A model generated the notes under the pieces. The model was not told the origin of the DNA and did not search any database. It worked only from the letters and a program-made list of their open reading frames with translations. From an uncultured Ruminiclostridium sp. (GTDB taxonomy: Bacteria; Bacillota; Clostridia; Oscillospirales; Ruminococcaceae), in NCBI GenBank assembly GCA_910579265.1, contig CAJTTE010000025.1:1-38554 (forward strand): DNA of 38,554 nucleotides, read 5' to 3'. Position numbers and translations under genes: made by a program. Below, piece by piece: positions 8,382-15,472 of this stretch. The first letter of the stretch is position 1; the number at the start of each line of letters is the position of its first letter.

Positions 8382-8409
8382 ACTGAAAAAAACAAGGGAG
8401 AATTACATT

Positions 8410-8820
8410 ATGGAAAACAAAAATATCAGATACACGGATAAAAGAGAATATACATCCGAACAGATCCACGCTTTGTTCAAATCGGTCGACTGGCTTTCGG
8501 CGGATTATCCGCAAAGGCTATTCAAAGCCCTGAACAGCTGTGAAACAGTATTTACCGCATGGGACGAAGGCAGGCTTATAGGACTTATAAACGCAATAGA
8601 CGACGGGGAGCTTACGGCTTATGTCCATTATCTCCTTGTTGATCCTGAGTATCAGAAGCTGGGGGTTGGGAAAAAGCTTCTGGATATGGTAAAAGAAAAG
8701 TACAGTAATTACCTGTATTTGCTTTTGGTAGCCGAAAATCAAGGCCTTATAGAATACTACGAAAAAAACGGATTCGAAAAGGAAAAGGATACCTCCGTAA
8801 TGGTGATACTAAAAAAATAG
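8410..8820 (+). CDS. GNAT family N-acetyltransferase
   Basis: 136 aa, typical length for a single GNAT fold. The acetyl-CoA-binding motif A is YVHYLLVDPEYQKLGVGKKLLD, with the Q/R-x-x-G-x-G/A-like core QKLGVGKKL. Motif B follows with LLVAENQGLIEYYEKNGFEKE, giving the usual Y and F positions. Substrate cannot be deduced. An AAGGGAG site precedes the ATG. It sits between the HD-GYP terminator and fold-back element copy 2, so it is probably monocistronic; its TAG stop ends two bases before the element. Confidence 0.9.
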   Translation: MENKNIRYTDKREYTSEQIHALFKSVDWLSADYPQRLFKALNSCETVFTAWDEGRLIGLINAIDDGELTAYVHYLLVDPEYQKLGVGKKLLDMVKEKYSNYLYLLLVAENQGLIEYYEKNGFEKEKDTSVMVILKK

Positions 8821-8822
8821 CA

Positions 8823-9002
8823 TTAAGGCAACACCGCACAATGATTGCGTGTGAATTAAGCAGTCAGATCTTTCGTCAGCTTGCATAAATTTCACGCAGG
8901 AATACTGACGTATTTCAAGGAGAACTTGTGTAAGATGACGGAAAATATGCAAGCAAGTCTCACGCAAAGCCGTCAGGCGGTCATTGTGCGGTATTGCCTT
9001 AA
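8823..9002 (+). repeat. fold-back element family 1, copy 2
   Basis: A 180 bp copy, TTAAGGCAACACCGCACAAT at the left end and ATTGTGCGGTATTGCCTTAA at the right; the terminal inverted repeat is broken by a single mismatch. It fills the whole convergent gap between the GNAT stop (2 bp away) and the radical SAM stop (9 bp away). In this position it could act as a two-way transcript end, but no strong T-run follows either arm. Confidence 0.92.
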
Positions 9003-9011
9003 ATAACCGTT

Positions 9012-9881
9012 TCAGAACATGCTAAGCTGTTCCCCCGAAATTTCGTCAATTCCATTAAGGAAATCAAAAATTTTATTCGTAGAAGTCATGATTCCGTATT
9101 TTTTGCACTGACGCTTGAAAATATCAATAAGCTCGTCATTACGGGGACTGGGAAGTTCGTAGCTTAAGCCGTACGTTTTTATATACCGCTCTTTTAATCC
9201 GGGGAAAGCTTTATCAAGGCATGAATAAAAATATTCACGGTCGCCCTGACGCAATGTAAGTCCCATTCCGCCGAAGGTTATAATTCCCTTGACGCCGTAT
9301 TCCGCACATTTTTCGGTTATCGTTCTTATATTTTCGCCGGTATCGTTAATAAACGGCAGGATCGGAGTCATCCATACCACCGTCGGAACGCCCATCTCCC
9401 TGAATTTTTTTAAAACCTCAAAGCGCTCTGACGTAAGCGCCACATTAGGCTCCACTATTTTACACAACCCGTCATCGGCCGTCGTTACGGTAATATTTAC
9501 CACAGCCTTGCATTTACGGTTTATTTCCGCCAAAAGCTCCGCATCCCTTAAAATAAGAGATGATTTTGTCAGCACCGAAACGCCGAAGCCATACCTGTTT
9601 ATCAGCTCAAGACATTGCCGGGTCAGCTTCAGATCCTTTTCGCAATGCATATACGGATCGCACATTGCCCCGGTGCCTATCATACAGGCATGCTTCTTAC
9701 GCTTCAAAGCGTCTTCAAGAAGAGCGGGTGCATTTATTTTTACTTCTATGTCCTCAAAATCATGATCCATATGATAACAGTCGCTTCGGCTGTCGCAATA
9801 AATGCAACCGTGACTGCATCCGCGGTATATGTTCATACCGTTATGTTGGGATAAAAGAGTCTTAGCTTCTTTAAAGTGCAT
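9012..9881 (-). CDS. radical SAM protein, spore-photoproduct-lyase-like (COG1533 type)
   Basis: 289 aa from the ATG at 9881, preceded by GCGGGGACTGAA; a GTG at 9902 would add seven residues but lies too close to its GGAG. The radical SAM cluster motif is near the N-terminus as CSHGCIYC (Cx3Cx2C), after MNIYRGC. Further along come IGTGAMCDPYMHCE, VLTKSS and the TPILPFINDTGENI region, a pattern I know from the Rv2578c / SplB-like COG1533 group. Lack of the SPL-specific distal cysteine context argues against a true spore photoproduct lyase. Substrate unknown. It is convergent with the GNAT gene. Confidence 0.85.
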   Translation of the reverse strand: MHFKEAKTLLSQHNGMNIYRGCSHGCIYCDSRSDCYHMDHDFEDIEVKINAPALLEDALKRKKHACMIGTGAMCDPYMHCEKDLKLTRQCLELINRYGFGVSVLTKSSLILRDAELLAEINRKCKAVVNITVTTADDGLCKIVEPNVALTSERFEVLKKFREMGVPTVVWMTPILPFINDTGENIRTITEKCAEYGVKGIITFGGMGLTLRQGDREYFYSCLDKAFPGLKERYIKTYGLSYELPSPRNDELIDIFKRQCKKYGIMTSTNKIFDFLNGIDEISGEQLSMF

Positions 9882-9902
9882 TTCAGTCCCCGCTTTGATC
9901 AC

Positions 9903-10123
9903 TCCGAATGTACGTCCGTATATCGGACAGACAATGGAGGTCGCTTTTTCCGTTTTTTATCCTGGATCCGCATTCAAAAATTATCAGCCGCAAGAATTTT
10001 CCGATGCTTCGGATGTGTGGTCAAATCCGCATACCGCGTCGGAACAGTCATATGATTTTCCTCATAGGTAAGTTTAAGAGTCAGTTCCGTTATCGTATCG
10101 ATATCTATACAATTGCCCGCTTA
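9903..10123. other. non-coding gap, possibly degraded sequence
   Basis: About 220 bp with no supported gene. Reading frames exist on the plus strand (up to 112 codons, 9908-10246), but none has a ribosome binding site or recognisable domain, and they run through the terminator at 10124. It includes whatever leader the radical SAM gene has. Confidence 0.4.
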
Positions 10124-10157
10124 CAAAAAAAACGGACCGACGCCCGTATGGGTCCGT
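10124..10157 (-). terminator. intrinsic terminator (minus strand)
   Basis: Arms ACGGACC (10132-10138) and GGTCCGT (10151-10157). On the minus strand the stem is followed by eight T residues. It probably ends the transcript of the membrane protein gene at 10402-10953, about 250 bp downstream of that stop. Confidence 0.8.
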
Positions 10158-10401
10158 GCCGCCATTCCCAGAGCCTTATTTTCCCCGGCCGTTATCGAAT
10201 AAGGCACGGCAATATTGTCTGGCCTGCGATATTCCGCGCCTTCTAACCGAAAATATATCTTATAAGCTTTGACAGAAAGGACTTGCAACTAAAAAAGTAC
10301 ATAAGCAAGCTTTTTTCGGACGCAATATTCCGTTTTTATCAAACAAAAAACTGCCATTAAAATTATATTTCCGTCATCCCTAAGGATCAGCGGCATAAGC
10401 A
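10158..10401. other. untranslated stretch downstream of membrane protein gene
   Basis: About 245 bp between the membrane protein stop and its presumed terminator. No gene, repeat or clear hairpin was recognised; it may be a long 3' UTR or hold an unrecognised small RNA. Confidence 0.35.
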
Positions 10402-10953
10402 TTACCGCTTAAGCTTTTTATTTATTTTAGGCTTAAGCCATTTCCTGAAGGCAAAAAAAACATTACCGAGACATAGATCATAAACTATAAACGCAATATC
10501 AGCCGATATCCAAAGCACGTATACGGCCATATCCCCAAAGCTTTCCAGGCCTTCGAGTATCTGAGCCAGATTCATAATGCGCGAAAGAATAAGAAAAGCC
10601 GTTACAACCGATAGATTAAAAACAGCGAATTTGGCGACAAAGGCAACCGGCTTCGGTTTTATTCTTTCAAGCAGTTCCTTTATTATGGGATAATAACCGA
10701 AGAAAAACAAATAATAGAGATCCGCTTCAATTTCCGGAATCAGCATAAAACAAAGGACTGCGGAAGCGGCATATGCCAAAAGACCCCACTTACGGTCAAG
10801 CTGCTCGCTGACCGTCCATACGCATAAGCCCGATACGGCGGGCAGGAGATAAGTAAGAGAAGGTATCAAAGCAGCCAGCATAACAATAACGCTGATCGCT
10901 ACTATAATGCCGCAGTAAGCTATATTAAAGCTTGTTCCGGAACGTCTTGACAT
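10402..10953 (-). CDS. multi-pass membrane protein, hypothetical
   Basis: 183 aa with about five or six hydrophobic segments (IAYCGIIVAISVIVMLAALIP, YLLPAVSGLCVWTV, GLLAYAASAVLCFMLI, YYLFFFGYYPII, FNLSVVTAFLILS, YVLWISADIAFIVYD) and a basic C-terminal tail WLKPKINKKLKR. Size and hydrophobic pattern recall ECF-transporter S components, but I see no diagnostic motif, so a substrate cannot be given. It lies 109 bp after tyrA on the same strand and could be co-transcribed with it. Confidence 0.7.
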   Translation of the reverse strand: MSRRSGTSFNIAYCGIIVAISVIVMLAALIPSLTYLLPAVSGLCVWTVSEQLDRKWGLLAYAASAVLCFMLIPEIEADLYYLFFFGYYPIIKELLERIKPKPVAFVAKFAVFNLSVVTAFLILSRIMNLAQILEGLESFGDMAVYVLWISADIAFIVYDLCLGNVFFAFRKWLKPKINKKLKR

Positions 10954-11062
10954 TTTTTCACCGTTTTCCCTTTACATATGTTTATTTGCCGGATCAACCG
11001 ATCCGTTTTTTTCGGCTCTTTGTTACCGTCAGTCATAGCTTAATGCCGATTTTCTTGTAAAC

Positions 11063-11905
11063 TCAACCGTAAATTTCGTTGCATCTTTCTTTTAAGATCC
11101 TTCCGTTCTTAAGCAGCTCGCGAAGTCTTCCGTAATCATTATCTTCTATGGCATCCCGGTACTCGGATATGCTTTTTATAATTTGATTTATCTCGTTTAA
11201 AAGAGCCTCTTTATTGCACATAAAAAGACTTGTCCACATGTCCTCGTTAAGCCTGGCGACTCGCGTCAGGTCCATGAAGCTCCCAGCGGAAAAACCGTTA
11301 AAATCAAGCACGGAGGGACTTTTAACATAAGCGTTGGATACGACGTGAGCCAATTGGGACGTATATGCTATTATCTGATCATGCCTTTCCGGCGATGCAA
11401 CAACCGCTTTACCGAAGCCGATGCTGCCTGCCAAGGTAGATAACAGGTCTATGGCTATCTGAGGAGTTTTCTCGGTAGGAGTAATTATAAAGCTGGCATT
11501 GTCGAAAAGATCGTCTGTCGAATAATCGAACCCGCTGTACTCCCGTCCCGCCATCGGGTGCGTGCCTACAAAAAGTATGCCTTTTTCTTCTAAAACCGGA
11601 GTACAGCTGTCTACAACGGATTTTTTTACTCCGCATGTGTCTATAACTATACTTCCCTTTTTAAATTTATCGCTGTTTTCTTTTACAAAGCTGCAAATCG
11701 CCTCGGGATAAAGGCAGATTATCGTCAGATTGGCCTTATCAAGCTCACCGGCCGTTATTTCCTCGTCTATCGCACCCTGTTCCAGAGCCTTTCTTACGGT
11801 CTCTCCGTCCGAATCGATTCCCATTATATGATGAAAAGTATGCTTTTTAAGGCTTTTACATATGCTTCCGCCTATAAGTCCCAAACCGACAACGGCAATA
11901 TTCAT
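11063..11905 (-). CDS. tyrA: prephenate dehydrogenase
   Basis: 280 aa NAD(P)-dependent enzyme converting prephenate to 4-hydroxyphenylpyruvate in tyrosine synthesis. The N-terminal Rossmann motif is GLGLIGGS at 7-14. The active-site region is VGTHPMAGREYSG with H116, and the second catalytic segment QLAHVVSNAYV has H187. GSFMDLTRVA matches the family's substrate-binding loop. There is no ACT or chorismate mutase domain, so it is the short, monofunctional form. GAAAGGAACATTTTTAAATT precedes the ATG. It lies downstream of sigG but is separated from it by a terminator, so expression is probably independent; no other aromatic-pathway gene is adjacent. Confidence 0.94.
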   Translation of the reverse strand: MNIAVVGLGLIGGSICKSLKKHTFHHIMGIDSDGETVRKALEQGAIDEEITAGELDKANLTIICLYPEAICSFVKENSDKFKKGSIVIDTCGVKKSVVDSCTPVLEEKGILFVGTHPMAGREYSGFDYSTDDLFDNASFIITPTEKTPQIAIDLLSTLAGSIGFGKAVVASPERHDQIIAYTSQLAHVVSNAYVKSPSVLDFNGFSAGSFMDLTRVARLNEDMWTSLFMCNKEALLNEINQIIKSISEYRDAIEDNDYGRLRELLKNGRILKERCNEIYG

Positions 11906-11924
11906 AATTTAAAAATGTTCCTTT

Positions 11925-11956
11925 CAAAAAAATACAGACAGCATAACTGTCTGTAT
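11925..11956 (-). terminator. intrinsic terminator after sigG
   Basis: Perfect 10 bp arms ATACAGACAG (11932-11941) and CTGTCTGTAT (11947-11956) with a 5 nt loop. On the minus strand the stem is followed by seven T residues. It separates sigG from tyrA. Confidence 0.9.
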
Positions 11957-11988
11957 TTTAACATATTTTTCAATAATTGTCCATACCT

Positions 11989-12759
11989 TCAGATCTGGCT
12001 CTTTATTTTGTTAAGCGCTCCCTTTTCAAGTCTCGACACCTGAGCCTGGCTTATTCCTATTTCGTTCGCTACCTCTACCTGCGTTTTTCCCTGAAAAAAT
12101 CTCAGATTCAAAATTTTCTTTTCCCTTTGACCGAGATTTACAATAGCGTCCTTAAGAGCTATCTCATTGAGCCAGTTTATATCGTTGTTTTTATCTCCTA
12201 CCTGATCCATAACATAAACCGTGTCTCCCGATTCGGAAAAAACAGGTTCATAAAGTGAAATCGGATCGCTTATCGCCTCTAATGCCACAACCACATCCTG
12301 CTTCTTTGCATCAATGGCATTAGCGATCTCCTCCACGGTAGGCTCGGATGAGGTTTCATTCATAAGCCGTTCTCTTACCTGCATAGCCTTATAGGCAAGA
12401 TCCCGTATTGACCTCGATATACGCATCGTGCTGTTGTCCCTCAGAAATCTTCTTACCTCGCCTATTATCATGGGAACGGCATAAGTGCTGAATCTTACAT
12501 TAAGAGACAAATCAAAATTATCTATCGCCTTTATCAAACCTATAACTCCTACCTGAAACAAATCATCAGGATTCTCGCCCCGTCCCGTAAACCTTTGGAT
12601 AACGCTCAGGACAAGCCTAAGATTTCCGTTTATAAGTTCCTCTCTCGCTTTCATATCACCGTCTTTTATTTTTTTAAGCAGCTCGGTTTTTTCGCTTTCT
12701 TTGAGCACCTTAAGCTTTGCAGTATTGACTCCGCTTATTTCAACCTTGTTGTAATACAA
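11989..12759 (-). CDS. sigG: sporulation sigma factor G
   Basis: RNA polymerase sigma-70 family factor for late forespore transcription. It begins with the sigma-G-specific N-terminus NKVEISGVNTAKL, then region 2 (NGNLRLVLSVIQRF, DDLFQVGVIGLIKAIDNFD, RFSTYAVPMIIGEVRRFLRD), region 3 (DLAYKAMQVRERLMNE) and region 4 (KKILNLRFFQGKTQVEVANEIGISQAQVSRLEK). Length 256 aa is normal. The start is TTG at 12759, with GGGAGTGA as binding site; that site is buried in a perfect 10 bp leader hairpin. Sigma-G activates forespore germination, SASP and DNA-protection genes in known spore formers. Neither spoIIG genes nor sigE lie beside it here, unlike the usual spoIIGA-sigE-sigG order. Confidence 0.95.
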   Translation of the reverse strand: MYYNKVEISGVNTAKLKVLKESEKTELLKKIKDGDMKAREELINGNLRLVLSVIQRFTGRGENPDDLFQVGVIGLIKAIDNFDLSLNVRFSTYAVPMIIGEVRRFLRDNSTMRISRSIRDLAYKAMQVRERLMNETSSEPTVEEIANAIDAKKQDVVVALEAISDPISLYEPVFSESGDTVYVMDQVGDKNNDINWLNEIALKDAIVNLGQREKKILNLRFFQGKTQVEVANEIGISQAQVSRLEKGALNKIKSQI

Positions 12760-12765
12760 AAAATC

Positions 12766-12806
12766 ACTCCCTGCCGATTATGCTAATAAAAGTATTGGCA
12801 GGGAGT
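12766..12806 (-). promoter_or_regulatory. sigG leader hairpin sequestering the ribosome binding site
   Basis: ACTCCCTGCC (12766-12775) and GGCAGGGAGT (12797-12806) pair perfectly over 10 bp around a 21 nt loop. In sigG mRNA the 3' arm contains the GGGAG ribosome binding site, seven to ten bases before the TTG start, so folding should block translation. The flanks are U-rich on both strands, so terminator or attenuator action is an alternative. Confidence 0.75.
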
Positions 12807-13101
12807 TTTTTCTTTATTCTTGGAATTTTTTTCTATTAAAGATATTTCATTCGGCACAGCAGGTTTTTTATTTTAAAACCGCAAAATAACCCGTAACAGA
12901 TACGGTCCGGAAATTTTCCGGACCAATTTTCTTTTGTTGCCGCTTCCGCTTTTTACGGCAACGGCTTATATGTCAACGGCTTATAGCGTTTATTTATACA
13001 GATCACTTATGCATCCTTTCGGAAAAGTATATATTTCAAGCCAATATTTATATGAAAACGTTTTTTTTCAAAATAGCGCATAAAAACCGCCAAAAAACGT
13101 T
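12807..13101. other. sigG upstream region with hairpins
   Basis: No gene. It contains a perfect hairpin GGTCCGGAAA...TTTCCGGACC at 12904-12924 followed on the plus strand by AATTTTCTTTTG (terminator-like), and a second small hairpin with arms TTGCCG / CGGCAA just after. No confident sigma-F/G promoter was found for sigG. A run ATGAAAACG with T's near 13051 partly resembles a cre site. Confidence 0.45.
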
Positions 13102-13281
13102 TTAAGGCAACACCTCACAATGATTGCGCGTGAATTGCGAAGTCAGTTTTTTCGTCAGCTTGCATAAATTCGACGCAGGAATACTGACGTATTTCAAGGA
13201 GAATTTGTGTAAGCTGACGGAAAATATGCAGGCAAGCCGCACGCAAAGCCGTCAGATGGTCATTGTGCGGTATTGCCTTAA
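13102..13281 (+). repeat. fold-back element family 1, copy 3
   Basis: A 180 bp copy with the same TTAAGGCAA...TTGCCTTAA ends. Its right end supplies the TAA stop (13278-13280 read on the minus strand) of the Cthe_2159-like gene. Copy 1 joins its neighbour gene in exactly the same way: both genes end GAAAAT-TAA-GGCAATACC. Confidence 0.92.
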
Positions 13282-15203
13282 TTTTCATTGTCGGGAAAAC
13301 GCCCGTCAAAGGGAGTATTTCCGGCACCGGGGATATGTCCCGGCATACCGCCGCCAGGACGTTCTCCTCCGTTTGGGAAGCCTCCGGGATTACCTCCAAA
13401 GCCGCCTGTTCCGCCGTTTGATGTGACAACCGAGCCGACTGTCAGCTCCGCGGCGGATTCGTTGCAGCCGCTTACCGTCACATCGCCGCTATACAGCCCT
13501 CCTGCGCATTCGCCTTCCACGGTCACTCCCACATAAAGATCATATGTTTCACCGTTTTTAATTTCGGGAGACGAGATCACTATATGCTGAGTTTGTTTTG
13601 CAACGGTAAACACCGCTATATTTTCGCCGCCCTTCGACCGGAGAGCAAACGTCTCGCCCGCATCCACATCGGCGGTAATGCTGAGACTGTTCTGTGTGGA
13701 CGAGCTATGCGGAGCTTCCGCCATCTGTCTGCTGCCTACGGCAACCAAAAAGCCTCCGTTTATTGTTATCGTATTGTTTCTGTCGCCGCAGTCCAGCGCG
13801 CCGTCCATTCCGCTTACCGGACCGTTTACTATTACCGTTCCTCCGTTTACTGTGATATTGCCGTTTGAATCAATTCCGTCCCCTCCGGCGTTAATAAATA
13901 TATATCCTCCGTTAATAAACATATCATGCTCACCTTCGGCAGAAGCCTCGGTATCGAAGCCGAACCGGTCGCTTCCTCCGCCGCTGTTAAATCCGTCATC
14001 CGAAGCGTTTACGGTAATATTTCCGTCGTTTACGGTAAATACCGACTTGCTTTCCAGTCCCTCGAAGGAATTTATAACTTCGATATCTCCTCCGTCAACG
14101 GTTAAAGCGCCGTGCGCCGAAACACCCTTGCCCTTTGACGAGCTGAGAGATATTTTTCCGTCGGTTATATCAATAGAAGAAGCGGAATGGATACAATGGT
14201 CGGTAGAATTTATCACAATTTCACCGCCGCTTATGCTCAGGGCTCCCCCGCTTTTTATCCCTTTGGCGGTAGCATCGTCATTCAGTCCGGATCCCGTTTC
14301 AAGCCATTGCGCAGGTCCGCCGCCGTTTTCTGACGAAGCAACGTCTCCGGTTGTAGAAACGGTTATAAAACCGCCCGTAACAGACATCCTGTTCTCCGCC
14401 TGGATTCCGTCTTCAACGGCGGCAACGGATATATTGCCGCCGCTTATAAGCACATATCCTTTGTCGGAATCGCTGTCATTTGTGGATTTCAATCCGTCTT
14501 TTCCGGCATTTACGGTAATATTACCGCCTTCCACAACAAGACTGTCAGTACCTCTTATGCCGTTTGTAACGGATGTAACATCAATATTTCCGCTTTCTAT
14601 GGTAAGGTCATCGTTACAGCGTATGCCTAAAGCGTAATTTCCCACGACCTCAAGATTTCCGCCTCCGCAGATTATCATATCTGATTTACTGTATACCGCA
14701 GCGTTGGGTTCGTTATTTTCCGACGACTGATTTTCTCCGGTAAACGTATAGTTTGATCCGTCCTCAAATCTGTTCACGCTTCCTTCGGCAAGCTCCAGAC
14801 ACAGATTTTCGGCGTTATGGCAGTAAAGAGCCGCGCCGTTTCCGTTCACTGCGGAAAATCCGTTTAAAATAAGCTTGACATTATCATCGGTATCAATATA
14901 GACATAACCGTCCTTTATTTCTCCGCTGAGTCTGTAAGTGCCTCCCTTTAGGATAGAAAGCACACCCGAACGGTAATCGGCTCCGCTGCGGCTTATATAC
15001 ACCTCGCTTCCGATTTCAACGTCACAAACATCATCATGTTCTATTTCCCCGGATGCAATATTATTGTTTGAAAGCATCTGCGTAGAGGCTTCTGACCCGC
15101 TTTGAGAAATCCCGCGGTCATCCATCTGCGCGGTACATCCCTCGGAAAAAACCAATACCGCCGATAAAAATGCCGCCGCTATTCCTTTAAATATTCTAAG
15201 CAT
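13278..15203 (-). CDS. Cthe_2159-like polysaccharide-binding lipoprotein
   Basis: 641 aa. The N-terminus has a hydrophobic segment followed by VFSEGC, an imperfect lipobox, so membrane anchoring is probable. The body consists of many short beta-helix rungs of the form GGNITV / SGGEIVI / DGGDIEV, spaced about 20-25 residues, from roughly 180 to 480. That pattern matches the Cthe_2159 / DUF4353 carbohydrate-binding family; the founding member, as I recall, binds pectic or cellulosic polymers. A C-terminal domain with a hypothetical Ig-like strand pattern is followed by a Gly/Pro-rich tail (GGFGGNPGGFPNGGERPGGG). AGGAG precedes the ATG. It diverges from a GH74 xyloglucanase, which supports a plant cell-wall role. 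Its stop codon lies within fold-back element copy 3. Confidence 0.85.
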   Translation of the reverse strand: MLRIFKGIAAAFLSAVLVFSEGCTAQMDDRGISQSGSEASTQMLSNNNIASGEIEHDDVCDVEIGSEVYISRSGADYRSGVLSILKGGTYRLSGEIKDGYVYIDTDDNVKLILNGFSAVNGNGAALYCHNAENLCLELAEGSVNRFEDGSNYTFTGENQSSENNEPNAAVYSKSDMIICGGGNLEVVGNYALGIRCNDDLTIESGNIDVTSVTNGIRGTDSLVVEGGNITVNAGKDGLKSTNDSDSDKGYVLISGGNISVAAVEDGIQAENRMSVTGGFITVSTTGDVASSENGGGPAQWLETGSGLNDDATAKGIKSGGALSISGGEIVINSTDHCIHSASSIDITDGKISLSSSKGKGVSAHGALTVDGGDIEVINSFEGLESKSVFTVNDGNITVNASDDGFNSGGGSDRFGFDTEASAEGEHDMFINGGYIFINAGGDGIDSNGNITVNGGTVIVNGPVSGMDGALDCGDRNNTITINGGFLVAVGSRQMAEAPHSSSTQNSLSITADVDAGETFALRSKGGENIAVFTVAKQTQHIVISSPEIKNGETYDLYVGVTVEGECAGGLYSGDVTVSGCNESAAELTVGSVVTSNGGTGGFGGNPGGFPNGGERPGGGMPGHIPGAGNTPFDGRFPDNEN

Positions 15204-15393
15204 AATTTTTCTCCTATCTGAGATTTAATTCCAATGACAGTTTAACCTTATGATGTGACATCAAAGTGAAAGCTTTGAAACAAGTTGCGAAAATATAAAT
15301 GTAAAAATGCGCTGTTTGACAATAGTCATCTTTTACAAAAAATCAGGTTTCTTTTTGTACTAAAAGACAATTTTAAAAAAAAGGATTATATGG

Positions 15394-15399
15394 TAAAAT
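15394..15399 (+). promoter_or_regulatory. possible extended -10 box for GH74 gene
   Basis: TGG-TAAAAT has an extended -10 form with only a weak TTTTAA at the -35 distance. An alternative TTGACA at 15316-15321 lacks a good -10. The cre-like site would lie about 30 bp downstream of transcription start. Confidence 0.4.
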
Positions 15400-15435
15400 A
15401 AATGCAATTTCATCAGGGCATATTGCTTGCCTTAA

Positions 15436-15449
15436 AGAAAACGTTTTCA
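15436..15449. promoter_or_regulatory. cre-like catabolite control site
   Basis: AGAAAACGTTTTCA matches the CcpA consensus TGWAANCGNTNWCA at 13 of 14 positions and contains the perfect palindrome GAAAACGTTTTC (15437-15448). It sits between the putative promoter and the GH74 start, a position where a bound LacI-family regulator would block elongation. A local LacI-type regulator other than CcpA could also use it. Confidence 0.7.
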
Positions 15450-15472
15450 TAAAGAAAGGGCGATTATCGATT

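Noticed and set aside
9829..10246. Plus-strand frames after the radical SAM gene
   Set aside because: No ribosome binding site or domain, and they extend into the radical SAM gene or a minus-strand terminator.
13678..14637. Long plus-strand reading frame (319 codons) opposite the Cthe_2159-like gene
   Set aside because: It is antisense to a clear repetitive beta-helix gene; its Pro/Ser-rich composition is the mirror of Gly-rich rungs and it has no ribosome binding site.
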